This document shows positions 17,052-26,008 of a stretch of 64,000 nucleotides of DNA, piece after piece. A program made the position numbers and the translations under genes. The DNA is taken from positions 896,587 through 960,586 of the forward strand of contig JACJZJ010000001.1 in assembly GCA_020635675.1 (NCBI GenBank). The letters are read 5' to 3'. This stretch comes from Flavobacteriales bacterium. Its GTDB lineage: Bacteria > Bacteroidota > Bacteroidia > Flavobacteriales_F > PHOS-HE28. Position 1 is the stretch's first letter; every line of letters starts with the position of its first letter. The notes below the pieces were generated by a model. The model did no database searches, was not told the DNA's origin, and saw only the letters and a list, made by a program, of their open reading frames with translations.

Positions 17052-17735
17052 ATGCCTATCCGCACCCTGCTTGCCGACCATGCCGACCTGGCCCTCACGG
17101 GATTGCGCCATATCCTGTGTGATGTCGAGCGGATCGTAGTGGTCGGGGAGGTCCGGGACGCGAAAGCGATGGGCGATGCGTTGGACGAGCTTCGACCCGA
17201 CGTGGTGCTCATCGACCATACGGCGGATGGCTTTGACGCGAATGCCATTCGCGATGGTATCCAGCGACGTAGGCGGACCCGCTTCATTTCCATTACGCCC
17301 GACCCTTCCCCCGTGGCGCTCATGAACGCGATACGCGGCGGGGTGACCAGCTACGTGAAGAAGGACTGCGATGCCCGGGAGATCATCGACGCGGTGTTGC
17401 ATACCGCCGATGGTGACCGCTTCTTCTGCGGGAAGATCGTGGAGGCCATGCAACGGGCCTCCATCGACCTGGATCGTTTGGTGGACGCGGAAATGACCTG
17501 TGAACCGATCTCGCTCAGCGAACGGGAATACGAGATCATCGCCCTGATCGCCGACGGTCTTTCCTACACGCGGATCGCGGACCAATTGCGGCTGAGCGCG
17601 CACACGGTGACCACGCACAGGCGGAACATCATGCAGAAACTGGGTGTGAACAACACCGCGGCGTTGGTGATGTATGCCGTGAAGCATGGGCTCACTTCTC
17701 CGAACAAGTTCCTCTTCAACAGCACCCGCAGCTAG
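17052..17735 (+). CDS. NarL/LuxR-family response regulator
   Basis: 227 residues: an N-terminal receiver-like domain (about 3-120) and a C-terminal GerE/LuxR helix-turn-helix (about 150-215, LSEREYEIIALIADGLSYTRIADQL ... TVTTHRRNIMQKLGV). The probable phospho-acceptor is Asp55 (VVLIDHT) and the conserved lysine is Lys103 or Lys104. The usual acidic pair near the N-terminus reads LLADHADL, so one acidic residue of the pocket is missing; phosphorylation may be altered. No sensor kinase is adjacent. A perfect palindrome precedes the gene. Confidence 0.88.
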   Translation: MPIRTLLADHADLALTGLRHILCDVERIVVVGEVRDAKAMGDALDELRPDVVLIDHTADGFDANAIRDGIQRRRRTRFISITPDPSPVALMNAIRGGVTSYVKKDCDAREIIDAVLHTADGDRFFCGKIVEAMQRASIDLDRLVDAEMTCEPISLSEREYEIIALIADGLSYTRIADQLRLSAHTVTTHRRNIMQKLGVNNTAALVMYAVKHGLTSPNKFLFNSTRS

Positions 17736-17743
17736 CGGGGTGC

Positions 17744-17751
17744 TACTTTTC
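17744..17751 (+). promoter_or_regulatory. -7 box of the BadF-type kinase gene (TACTTTTC)
   Basis: TACTTTTC ends 4 nt before the ATG at 17756, implying a leaderless transcript. It lies just after the upstream regulator's stop codon. Confidence 0.4.
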
Positions 17752-17755
17752 GTCC

Positions 17756-18628
17756 ATGTCGCAGGACCTGTTGCTCGGCGATGTGGGTGGGTCCGGTTCA
17801 CGCTGGGCCTTGCTTTCCAATGATGCATTGACCTGGTCCGCCGGCGATCTGCCCGGAGCGAACCCGGCAACAGGGTCGATGGACGATCTGGGCCAGGCGC
17901 TGCAGGAACGATCTCCAGTGATGGGCTCCCCCGGTTTGGTCATGGTCTACGGCGCCGGTTGTGGCACCAGGAAGAGGGGTGAGCGTGTCCGCATGCTTTT
18001 GGGAAAGGTGTTCAAGGAGGCGGACATCGTCGTGGCGGACGACCTGCTGGGAGCGGCCCGCGCCCTATTTGGCGACCGGGGTGGACATGCGTTGATCCTG
18101 GGCACGGGCATGAACGCGGGGCATTTCGACGGTCGGAAGATCGACCATCGCATACGTTCGATCGGCTATATCCTAGGCGATGAGGGAAGTGGCGCGGACA
18201 TCGGTCGCTGCCTGTTCCGGGATGCCCTGCGCGGGGACATGCCCCGGCATGTGGAGGAGGCGCTTTTCGGCGGCGATGGCTTGGATCCTTCAGCCGTGGT
18301 CGAGACCATCCATCGTTCCGCATCCACGGCCATGGCATTGGCCGGACCGGTGAAACATCTGGGCCAGGTAAGAGAAGACCCCTACGTACATCAACTGCTG
18401 CGTGAGCGGTTCGGCGCAATGGCTCTCCAGGTGGGGCGCGAACTTGGCGCCGGGACCTTCCGGGCCGTGGGATCGGTGGCATGGGCGTTCGCATCCGAAC
18501 TGCGAGACGCATTCCAGGAGCACGGGTCGATGCTCGATACCGTGGTCCGGGATCCCATGGACGGGCTCATCGCCTACCACCGGACGCATCCGATGTCGCC
18601 ACCGAACTCAGCAGCACCCCAGGACTGA
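17756..18628 (+). CDS. BadF/BadG/BcrA/BcrD-type ATPase, probable N-acetylglucosamine kinase
   Basis: 290 residues of the ASKHA fold: phosphate-1 loop LLGDVGGSGSRWALL (about 6-20), phosphate-2 segment ALILGTGMNAG (about 112-122) and GDEGSGADIGR (about 142-152). Bacteroidota members of this family are usually annotated as N-acetylglucosamine kinases acting in cell-wall sugar recycling; the substrate is inferred from family. The final 62 nt overlap the 3' end of the convergent patatin gene, an unusually long tail-to-tail overlap. Confidence 0.8.
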   Translation: MSQDLLLGDVGGSGSRWALLSNDALTWSAGDLPGANPATGSMDDLGQALQERSPVMGSPGLVMVYGAGCGTRKRGERVRMLLGKVFKEADIVVADDLLGAARALFGDRGGHALILGTGMNAGHFDGRKIDHRIRSIGYILGDEGSGADIGRCLFRDALRGDMPRHVEEALFGGDGLDPSAVVETIHRSASTAMALAGPVKHLGQVREDPYVHQLLRERFGAMALQVGRELGAGTFRAVGSVAWAFASELRDAFQEHGSMLDTVVRDPMDGLIAYHRTHPMSPPNSAAPQD

Positions 18629-20927
18629 GGATCAGCTGATGGAAACGGGCGAGGGCCGCCTGGTTGTCCGTGGAGCGAATGGCATCGAGGACCTGTTGTT
18701 TTTCGACCGCGGTCAGATGCCAGCTGAGCGATATCTCCTCTTCGGGCCTGTGATGAAGCTGCAGATCGATCACCTCCAAGGGCACGTCGATCCACGCGCT
18801 GATCTGTTGGAGCATCAGGTCGTAGTCCTGGTCCTGGACCTTCACGAAGTTCCCGTAGACATTGCTGGCCGGGTCGAACAGTCGTGCCATGAACGAACGG
18901 GCGACCGGTTGCACGTCCAGTAGCTTCTGCTTGTCACGAAGCTGCAGCACGATCACTCCGCCGGTATGCGCGGCGATCCAGGTCCGATGTTCCAAAAGGA
19001 AAGCGCTCATGGTCCGATAACCGTAGTTGTCCCGGATGCCGGCGTCCATGACGCGCATCGGAGGGTCGCTCGGAAGGGTGACCATCGGGGTGATGTATGG
19101 GAATGTGGCGCTCATGCGCAGCGCGCTGGTCAGCTTCAGGTCCTCCGCATCCTGGTCCTTGAACAGGCGCATGAACTCGATGCTTTCGGGTTGTGGTTCA
19201 TGGGCCGTGCCAAGCTTCCCGGAATTGTTGGTCAAGTGTGCGGTGGGCAGTGCACTGATGAGCAGCCGGCGTCCGTCGTTCACCGAGGTGGGTGCCATCA
19301 GCAGCATCGGGATCCTGGCCTCGCGCTCCGGACCTTCCAGGTCGCGCAGACGCACATCGAGCAGTCCGCCCGTGTTCTCGTTCAGGCGTTCCTCGAACAC
19401 ATAGCCGCGGTCCCGTGTGTAGATGTGCCGACCGTCCACCACGCGTTGGTAACGGATGAACATGTCGTTGGTGACGAACGTGAACGCCACCGGGTTGAGG
19501 ATGTCGCGCGACATGCGTTCCAGGTGGAGCGGGTCGTCCGGACCTGGAATACTGTCATCCGCCTGGTGTGCGAGGTAGCACTGGCGGTAGTAGGCTGCGC
19601 CGATCAATCCACCGGACGAACCGGTGATCATGGCGGTCCTGGGCAGAAAGTCCCCGCCTGCCACGCTGTCCAGTTCCTGCATGCAGAGGCAGGTCCACAA
19701 CATGCTGCGCAGTCCTCCTCCACTGGTGCTCACGATGACCATCGGTGGTCTTTCGGTGCCTGTGACCGCCTGGGCGCGGACGAGCCAGCGGTCGAGCACC
19801 ACTTCCATGGCAGCCCGGTCGTGGGTGGTGGCCGCGTTGTCGTACGCCAGTTCGTTCAGCTCTTTGATGGTGTAGCGGGCCGGCTTGGCCTGGTAATCGA
19901 GCCCATAGGCCTGGTTGTCGTACAGAAATGCATCGGTGCGCAGGCTCAGGACCTGTACGCTGATGATCAGGACCACGATCACGCTGAGCGTCCACCCTTT
20001 CAACCAGCTGTAAAGGGCGCTGATGATCATCAACAACATCGTGAAGAGCAGGAAGGCGCTCGCGCCGGTGGGGATCTCGAACGGGCTCCAACCGCTGAGC
20101 GCACCGAGCGCGATGAAGCTAACGATCACGATCACCTCGAAAATGGATCCATTGATATGGTTCTGCCACAGCACACTGCGTAACAGTTCCTTGTCATAGT
20201 GGCGACTGCTTCGGGCGAGCGCGATCCTTAGCGGTGGCACCAGGTAGGTCTCCACGTGCCACTTGCGGGCCCTTTGTTCCCTGCGGAGCCAGCGGGTGGC
20301 CTTTCGCTGCGCGGAACGACGGGCAGGGATGGGTGAGGCCGGTCCCAGCAGATCGCCGAAGGGGCCTTCAGGGCGATACTGCGCTGGTTCGTGGCCGAGC
20401 ACCTTCGTGATGTCGGTGTTCGTCCGGGTGAAGTAGAGCAGGGAGATCAACTGGAAGAGGACGATGCCCATGACGAAACCGAACAGGTCGATGACCACTT
20501 GACCGGGCGGGACCAGTTCCTTGAAGAGTTGGAGGCGGGCCGAGCAATACAGATAGGATAGCACGAACGCCACCGGAATGATGGCATTGTTGATGTTGAA
20601 CTTGAGAAAGGGCCGGCTCAGTGTGGCGATGAACGGGAACCGGTAGGCATGCATCGTATAGCTGTACAGGTTGAACGCGGTGATGAACCCACCCAGCGCG
20701 AACCCCGTCAGGAGGTAGGACAACAGGTTGACATGCCCGAAATACTCGGGATAGAGGAACACATAAGGAATGCCGTACTTGACACCAAGGTTTCCGGTGA
20801 TGTAGGCCCAGAGCACGGCCCAGAAGAGCAGGAGCAGGTGGTTCTTCTTCAGGTGCAGCACGAGCAACTGAAGCGGGAAGAAGTAGATCACCCGCCGCCA
20901 CCATTGACGGAACCTGCGCCTGACCAT
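18567..20927 (-). CDS. Membrane-anchored patatin-like phospholipase
   Basis: 786 residues. The N-terminal half holds about six or seven hydrophobic segments (roughly residues 26-130 and 144-166, then 264-330), the C-terminal half a patatin domain. The oxyanion motif is SGGGLR (about 403-408), the nucleophile is Ser439 in GSSGG and the catalytic aspartate is Asp629 in DAGIRDNYG (DAG in place of the usual DGG). It should hydrolyse lipid acyl esters at the inner membrane; the substrate is unknown. The start was placed at the ATG exactly 4 nt after a CATCTTTG box; ATGs at 20930 and 20948 are alternatives. Its end overlaps the convergent kinase gene by 62 nt. Confidence 0.82.
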   Translation of the reverse strand: MVRRRFRQWWRRVIYFFPLQLLVLHLKKNHLLLLFWAVLWAYITGNLGVKYGIPYVFLYPEYFGHVNLLSYLLTGFALGGFITAFNLYSYTMHAYRFPFIATLSRPFLKFNINNAIIPVAFVLSYLYCSARLQLFKELVPPGQVVIDLFGFVMGIVLFQLISLLYFTRTNTDITKVLGHEPAQYRPEGPFGDLLGPASPIPARRSAQRKATRWLRREQRARKWHVETYLVPPLRIALARSSRHYDKELLRSVLWQNHINGSIFEVIVIVSFIALGALSGWSPFEIPTGASAFLLFTMLLMIISALYSWLKGWTLSVIVVLIISVQVLSLRTDAFLYDNQAYGLDYQAKPARYTIKELNELAYDNAATTHDRAAMEVVLDRWLVRAQAVTGTERPPMVIVSTSGGGLRSMLWTCLCMQELDSVAGGDFLPRTAMITGSSGGLIGAAYYRQCYLAHQADDSIPGPDDPLHLERMSRDILNPVAFTFVTNDMFIRYQRVVDGRHIYTRDRGYVFEERLNENTGGLLDVRLRDLEGPEREARIPMLLMAPTSVNDGRRLLISALPTAHLTNNSGKLGTAHEPQPESIEFMRLFKDQDAEDLKLTSALRMSATFPYITPMVTLPSDPPMRVMDAGIRDNYGYRTMSAFLLEHRTWIAAHTGGVIVLQLRDKQKLLDVQPVARSFMARLFDPASNVYGNFVKVQDQDYDLMLQQISAWIDVPLEVIDLQLHHRPEEEISLSWHLTAVEKQQVLDAIRSTDNQAALARFHQLILSPGVLLSSVATSDASGGRR

Positions 20928-20931
20928 CATG

Positions 20932-20939
20932 CAAAGATG
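20932..20939 (-). promoter_or_regulatory. -7 box of the patatin gene (CATCTTTG)
   Basis: Minus-strand CATCTTTG is followed by 4 nt and then the ATG at 20927, the same spacing seen at many starts in this window. Confidence 0.45.
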
Positions 20940-20987
20940 GGGGTACACCCACGGTATACGCCTGATGGCGCGCAGGTGTTGTCCTGC

Positions 20988-22685
20988 TCAGACCTTGCCA
21001 AGAACGGTGCCGAACACCGCGTCGCCGACCTCCTCGGCCCGGGCACGAAGGAGATCGGCTTCACGCGTCACTTCCGCGATGAAGTCCGGTGCGTCGAGCC
21101 CGGCGCAATTGATGCGCACATTGAGGTAGGCGCCGAGCGCACCCGTGCGTGCGCACAGGGCACCCACCCCTGCATCGCTCACCGAGGCCGGCAGCCCTTT
21201 TTCGGACATGGCCTTCAGGAGGTCAAGGCTTCGCACGCAGATGCGCATGGTCTCCAGTGGAACGAGGATGGCGCCCTTGGTGGCTTCCGTGATCGCGGCG
21301 CTCCTGGTCTGTTGCTCTTCCGATGAGCCTTTTGGCATCTGCATGGCCGCAAGGATCCGGTCGAACGCGCGCGTGTCCTCGTCCACCAGGCGCAACAGCT
21401 CCCTGCGACAGACCTCACCCTCCGAAGCATGGTCGCTGAATTCCTCCCAGCGCTCGTCCCAGCCGCGTTTGTGTGCGCTGAGATTGGCCACCATGGTGCC
21501 GAGCGCGGCGCCGAGCGCGCCGATGTACGCACTGACCGATCCTCCGCCAGGGGCCGGGCTTTCAGCGGCCGTCTCCTCGCTGAAACGCTTCAGGTCCATT
21601 CGCGCCAACCGCTCAAGCGCCGGATCCTCCAACATCAGTTCGATCACCTTCTTCTCCGGGTCGAACGGGGCCAGATCGTCCAGACCGAGCGACTTGACCG
21701 CGATCTTGATCTTTTCGTGCTCGGAGATGCCCAGGCTGCGTTGCTGGCGTCGGAGATAGAAGTCCGCCGCGTCCAAAAGGGCCTGCTTGGGGATCAGCCC
21801 GACCAGTTCACTTCCCGTGACCCGGATGCCGCGTTCCTCCGCCGACTTGCACGCCTCATCGAAAGCCACATGCACGGGAGTGACCGTGATGTCCGTCAGG
21901 TTCAGCGAGAGTTGTGCGATGCCGTACTCCTCGATGTACCAGCCGATGCCTTTCACGGCCTTGAGCCTGCCGGGGATCTTGATCGGTTCGCCACTGGCGT
22001 CGGTGACCACCTTCCCCGTGAGCGGATCGCCTTCCCGTTGGACGCGGCCGGCCTCCCGGATGTCGAAGGCGATGGCGTTGGCGCGACGGGTGCTGGTGGT
22101 GTTCAGGTTCACGTTGTAGGCCACGAGGAAGTTCCGTGCGCCCACTGCGGTCGCACCGCTGCGCGCGACGGGCTCATTGAACTCCGCCGGACCATGATCG
22201 GGCTTCCATGCAGGGTCCTTCAGTTTTTTTGCCAGGCCTTCATACTCGCCGCTCCGGTTGTTGGCCAGATTGCGGCGTTTGTCCTCCATGGCCGCCTGTT
22301 CATAGAGATAGACCGGAATGCCCAGTTCTTTCCCGATGCGTTCTCCCAGGGCCCGGGCATAGGGTACGACCTCCTCCAGGGTGATCCCGCTCACGGGGAC
22401 CAACGGACAGACATCGGTGGCGCCGAACCGGGGATGTGCGCCACCGTGGTTCCGCATGTCGATCAGCTCCTGGGCCTTTTTCACCAGGAGGAAGGCCGCT
22501 TCCACGACGGCTTCCGGCGGACCGACGAAGGTGATCACTGTACGGTTCGTGGCCTTGCCCGGATCGATGTCGAGCAGACGGACGCCCTCGACCGTGCCCA
22601 CTACGGAGGCGATCGATTCGATCTTGGCCCGGTCACGGCCTTCACTGATGTTCGGAACACATTCGATCAGACGGGGCATGGACAT
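20988..22685 (-). CDS. ftcD: Glutamate formimidoyltransferase / formimidoyltetrahydrofolate cyclodeaminase
   Basis: 565 residues in two parts. Residues 3 to about 330 are the formiminotransferase domain (IECVPNISEGRD, RTVITFVG, NHGGAHPRFGATDVCP); from about 365 is the FTCD-C cyclodeaminase domain (AESPAPGGGSVSAYIGALGAAL). It transfers the formimino group of formiminoglutamate to tetrahydrofolate and releases ammonia, the end of the histidine degradation route begun by HutH/HutU/HutI. hutI lies upstream on the same strand, separated by a CPBP protease gene. A second ATG 6 nt in (22679) is equally possible. It has its own -7 box. Confidence 0.94.
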   Translation of the reverse strand: MSMPRLIECVPNISEGRDRAKIESIASVVGTVEGVRLLDIDPGKATNRTVITFVGPPEAVVEAAFLLVKKAQELIDMRNHGGAHPRFGATDVCPLVPVSGITLEEVVPYARALGERIGKELGIPVYLYEQAAMEDKRRNLANNRSGEYEGLAKKLKDPAWKPDHGPAEFNEPVARSGATAVGARNFLVAYNVNLNTTSTRRANAIAFDIREAGRVQREGDPLTGKVVTDASGEPIKIPGRLKAVKGIGWYIEEYGIAQLSLNLTDITVTPVHVAFDEACKSAEERGIRVTGSELVGLIPKQALLDAADFYLRRQQRSLGISEHEKIKIAVKSLGLDDLAPFDPEKKVIELMLEDPALERLARMDLKRFSEETAAESPAPGGGSVSAYIGALGAALGTMVANLSAHKRGWDERWEEFSDHASEGEVCRRELLRLVDEDTRAFDRILAAMQMPKGSSEEQQTRSAAITEATKGAILVPLETMRICVRSLDLLKAMSEKGLPASVSDAGVGALCARTGALGAYLNVRINCAGLDAPDFIAEVTREADLLRARAEEVGDAVFGTVLGKV

Positions 22686-22705
22686 GGCGGGTCGGTTCGG
22701 GCGGG

Positions 22706-22713
22706 CAAAGCTA
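22706..22713 (-). promoter_or_regulatory. -7 promoter box of ftcD (TAGCTTTG)
   Basis: Minus-strand TAGCTTTG matches TAnnTTTG, 20 nt before the ATG at 22685, in the short gap after the CPBP gene. Confidence 0.55.
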
Positions 22714-22732
22714 TCACGCCGGTGCGGCCTCG

Positions 22733-23530
22733 CTACATGTTCGGAAAGACCACGCTGAGCACGTTGTTCAGCATGTGCAGGACGATCGGCACCCAGATGG
22801 AGCCACTGCGTGTGCGGGCATAACCGAGCACGACCCCCATGGGCAGCACGAGCAGCAGGATCGCCGCGGAATACTGCATGTGCATCAGGGTGAAGACACC
22901 GGCGGTAACGGCCACGCTGATGTGCTCGTCGGTGATGTGCCGCATGGTGCCAAGGAAAAGACCGCGCAGGAGCGTCTCCTCGAAAAGGGCCGGCATGACC
23001 CCCACCCCGAACAGGAGCATCGGCAGGCTGTGGGCCGAACCGATCACCTCGTTCATGTAGTCGGACCGGAAGGAAGGAATGAAGGTGGCCAGGACCTCGA
23101 TCACCGCCACCAGGGCGGCGAACGCCCCGGACCAGATGAACAGGGCACGGGGACGGAACATGCGGAAGCCGAGGAATGCCTTCCAGCCATCGCGCTTCCA
23201 AAGCTGAACAAAGAGCAGGGTCGCCAGGAAGCCGGCGAGACCGGACCAGAGCGAGGCAGCTGCGATGGCATCACCATCGGTCTGATGGTCCTGAAGCGCG
23301 GACAACAAGCCAGGGTCGCTGAGCGCTTCGCGCAACGATAGTGCGGACAGGTCCGGATCCGATCCGATCACATGAACGACGAAGACGCCGGATTGCACGA
23401 TGAAGAAGAGCGTGAACACGGCAATGAAGACCGCCATACCTCGTGCGAAGCCGATGCCTGGTGGCAATGCGCGGTCCGCTTCGTTGGAGGGATCAGGGAA
23501 TTGCGGTCCCGGAGCGGATGATGGTTCCAT
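22733..23530 (-). CDS. CPBP-family intramembrane metalloprotease
   Basis: 265 residues with several membrane segments (about 32-56, 93-110, 130-150, 168-182, 205-235, 245-262). The CPBP/Abi catalytic motifs are intact: Glu184-Glu185 and Arg189 in FEETLLRG, His217 in FTLMHMQY, and His252 with Asn256 in LHMLNN. Such proteins cleave within membranes, or process prenylated substrates in eukaryotic relatives. Its start overlaps the hutI 3' end by 38 nt and ftcD follows on the same strand, so it is embedded in the histidine-degradation block. A link to histidine uptake or sensing is possible but not shown. Confidence 0.88.
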   Translation of the reverse strand: MEPSSAPGPQFPDPSNEADRALPPGIGFARGMAVFIAVFTLFFIVQSGVFVVHVIGSDPDLSALSLREALSDPGLLSALQDHQTDGDAIAAASLWSGLAGFLATLLFVQLWKRDGWKAFLGFRMFRPRALFIWSGAFAALVAVIEVLATFIPSFRSDYMNEVIGSAHSLPMLLFGVGVMPALFEETLLRGLFLGTMRHITDEHISVAVTAGVFTLMHMQYSAAILLLVLPMGVVLGYARTRSGSIWVPIVLHMLNNVLSVVFPNM

Positions 23531-24761
23531 CGATGATCACGGTATCGATATGATCGGTGCCGAATGCGTACGGCAGATAGGCCAGGGAGGGCACCGGTCG
23601 GGTGATGATCAGGCTCGCGTTCCGACCAACGGAGAGTGCGCCGAAATGATCCGACATGCCCATGGCGGAGGCGGCATTGATCGTCATCGCGTTCACCGCC
23701 TCCTCGGGCAGCATGCGCAATTCGAGGCAGGCCAGCGAAAGGATGAAGTTCATATTGCCGCTCGGCGTGCTGCCGGGGTTGTGGTCGGTGGCCAGGGCCA
23801 CGGGAAGTCCTGCGGTGATGAGGTCCCGCACCGGAGCGTATGGGATGTTCAGGAAAAAGGAGCAGGAGGGGAGTACCGTGGGGATCGTTCCGCTGCCGAT
23901 GAGGGCATCGATGTCCTCGGGCCGCATGACCTCGAGGTGATCGACGCTCCACGCCTTGTTGGCCACGGCCGCCTGGATGCCGCCGATGCTGGTGAACTGG
24001 TTCACATGCACCTTGCCCGGCAGTCCATGCTCCGCCCCCGCCTGAAGGATTCGGTCCATTTCCTCCACGGTGTAATAATTGGTCTCGCAGAACACGTCCA
24101 CATGATCGGCGAGATGCTCCCGGGCCACCACCGGTATCAGTTCCTCGACGATCCGGTCGACCCACGCCTTCCGGTCGTTCATGAACTCCGGCGGGATCGC
24201 GTGCGCGGCCAGCAGCGTGGCCTTGATCCGAAGCGGAAGGGTCTCCCGCAACCGGGCGATCACATGGAGCATCTTCAGTTCGCTCTCCACCGTCAGGCCG
24301 TATCCGCTCTTGATCTCCACCGCCACCGTGCCCTGCCGCATCATTTCCTCCAGCCGTTGTCGGGCCTGGTCGTAGAGGTCGTCGGCCGACATGTCGCGCA
24401 GTTTTCGCGCGCTGTTCAGGATGCCTCCACCCCGCGCCGCGATCTCCTGGTAGGAAAGGCCGTTGATGCGGTCCACGAACTCCTGCTCACGCGGTGCCGC
24501 GAAAACGGTGTGCGTATGTGGGTCGCACCAACCCGGCAGCACAAGTCGCCCCTCGGCTTCGATCACCGTGAGGTCGTTCCAGTCGGTCACGCCGGGAAAG
24601 TCGGTCATCGGCCCCATGCCCGTGATGCGACCGTTCTCCGCCTGCAGCCAGGCGTTCTCGATCAGGGGCAGATCCGCCATTTGCGCACCGGCCACACGAC
24701 GTACCTCGGGAGCATGCGTGCCCACGAGGGCCTTCGCGTTCTTGATCAGGATCCTTGGCAT
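23493..24761 (-). CDS. hutI: Imidazolonepropionase
   Basis: Amidohydrolase that opens the ring of imidazolone propionate to N-formimino-glutamate, third step of histidine degradation. The 422-residue protein has the metal motif GWCDPHTHT (His82, His84), substrate residues around VAVEIKSGYGLTVESE, the HVNQFTSIGG histidine and the ALATDHNPGS aspartate. The ATG giving MPRILIKNAKAL was preferred because a CACCTTTG box lies 9 nt upstream. It is transcribed divergently from bshA. Confidence 0.95.
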   Translation of the reverse strand: MPRILIKNAKALVGTHAPEVRRVAGAQMADLPLIENAWLQAENGRITGMGPMTDFPGVTDWNDLTVIEAEGRLVLPGWCDPHTHTVFAAPREQEFVDRINGLSYQEIAARGGGILNSARKLRDMSADDLYDQARQRLEEMMRQGTVAVEIKSGYGLTVESELKMLHVIARLRETLPLRIKATLLAAHAIPPEFMNDRKAWVDRIVEELIPVVAREHLADHVDVFCETNYYTVEEMDRILQAGAEHGLPGKVHVNQFTSIGGIQAAVANKAWSVDHLEVMRPEDIDALIGSGTIPTVLPSCSFFLNIPYAPVRDLITAGLPVALATDHNPGSTPSGNMNFILSLACLELRMLPEEAVNAMTINAASAMGMSDHFGALSVGRNASLIITRPVPSLAYLPYAFGTDHIDTVIIDGTIIRSGTAIP

Positions 24762-24770
24762 GCCAGGGCG

Positions 24771-24778
24771 CAAAGGTG
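24771..24778 (-). promoter_or_regulatory. -7 box of hutI (CACCTTTG)
   Basis: Minus-strand CACCTTTG, 9 nt before the hutI ATG; one mismatch to TAnnTTTG. Confidence 0.4.
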
Positions 24779-24874
24779 GCAAGGATGATCGAAGATGAGG
24801 CCCCGTTCGCGAGTGCCGTGCCGATCACGGGTCGGGATCGCGCAACTTTGCGGTCCTCAGTTCGCAGAGAGCAT

Positions 24875-26008
24875 ATGCGCATCGGGATCGTTTGTTACCC
24901 CACGTTCGGCGGAAGCGGCGTGGTGGCCACCGAGCTGGGTATGGCCCTGGCCGAGAAGGGCCATACCGTGCACTTCATCACCTACGACCGGCCGGTGCGG
25001 TTGCGGGAAAGGGCCGGGCACGTGTTCTACCATGAGGTACGGGTGAGCGATTATCCGCTCTTCGACTACCAGCCCTACGAGCTCGTGCTCAGCAGCAAAT
25101 TGGTCGACGTGGCGATCTACGAAGGGCTCGATCTCGTTCATGTGCATTATGCGATCCCGCATGCCTCAGCCGCCTGGATGGCCCAGCAGATCCTCGCGTC
25201 GAAGGGGTTCCACCTGCCCTTCATCACCACGTTGCACGGTACGGACATCACCTTGGTCGGACGCGACCCCAGCTTCGAGCCGGTGATCACCTTCTCCATC
25301 GAGCGCAGCGATGCGGTGACGGCGGTCTCGGAAAGCCTGAAACGGGACACTTATGCGCACTTCCCCGTGAAGCGCGAGATCGAGGTCATCCCCAACTTCG
25401 TCTGCATCGATCAGTACCCCCAGGAGGCCGATCCGGAATTGCGCGCCCGTTATGCGCCCAAGGGAGAACGCCTGCTCGTGCACATCTCCAACTTCCGGCC
25501 GGTGAAACGGGTGGAGGACGTGGTGGGCGTGTTCCGGCGCGTGCGTGAAAAGCTGCCGGCGCGCCTGCTCCTGATCGGCGATGGGCCCGAACGACAGCGC
25601 ATCGAGAACATGTGCCGCAGTGCCAACGACTGCCATGATATCCTTTTCCTCGGTAAGATGACCGGACCGGAGGAGGTGCTGCGTGTTTGCGATCTTTTCG
25701 TCCTCACAAGTGACAGCGAGAGTTTCGGTCTGGCCGCGTTGGAGGCGATGGCCTGCCGCGTACCGGTGGTCAGCAACCATACCGGCGGCACGCCGGAGGT
25801 CGTGACCGATGGGGTGGGCGGATTGCTCAGTCCACTCGGCGACCTCGACAAGATGGCTGCCAACGCGGTCCGTATCCTGAAGGACGCCGGTGCGCTGGAA
25901 GGCTTCCGGAAAGGAGCCATGGTGGATGCGCGCCGATTCGACGTGAACGCGGTGCTGCCCCGGTACGAGGCGCTCTACGATCGGGTCGCGGGGAAGGTCA
26001 CGGTCTGA
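24875..26008 (+). CDS. bshA: N-acetyl-alpha-D-glucosaminyl L-malate synthase BshA
   Basis: First enzyme of bacillithiol synthesis: joins UDP-GlcNAc and L-malate. The 377-residue GT4 protein begins MRIGIVCYPTFGGSGVVATE, a BshA-typical N-terminus, and has the C-terminal nucleotide-sugar motif ESFGLAALEAMACRVPVV (E-x7-E). Bacillithiol is the main low-molecular-weight thiol in many Bacteroidota; the thiol-linked OsmC protein encoded 1.8 kb downstream would fit the same redox system. An AACTTTG box lies 24 nt upstream. The stop shares one base with the next gene's ATG. Confidence 0.93.
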   Translation: MRIGIVCYPTFGGSGVVATELGMALAEKGHTVHFITYDRPVRLRERAGHVFYHEVRVSDYPLFDYQPYELVLSSKLVDVAIYEGLDLVHVHYAIPHASAAWMAQQILASKGFHLPFITTLHGTDITLVGRDPSFEPVITFSIERSDAVTAVSESLKRDTYAHFPVKREIEVIPNFVCIDQYPQEADPELRARYAPKGERLLVHISNFRPVKRVEDVVGVFRRVREKLPARLLLIGDGPERQRIENMCRSANDCHDILFLGKMTGPEEVLRVCDLFVLTSDSESFGLAALEAMACRVPVVSNHTGGTPEVVTDGVGGLLSPLGDLDKMAANAVRILKDAGALEGFRKGAMVDARRFDVNAVLPRYEALYDRVAGKVTV

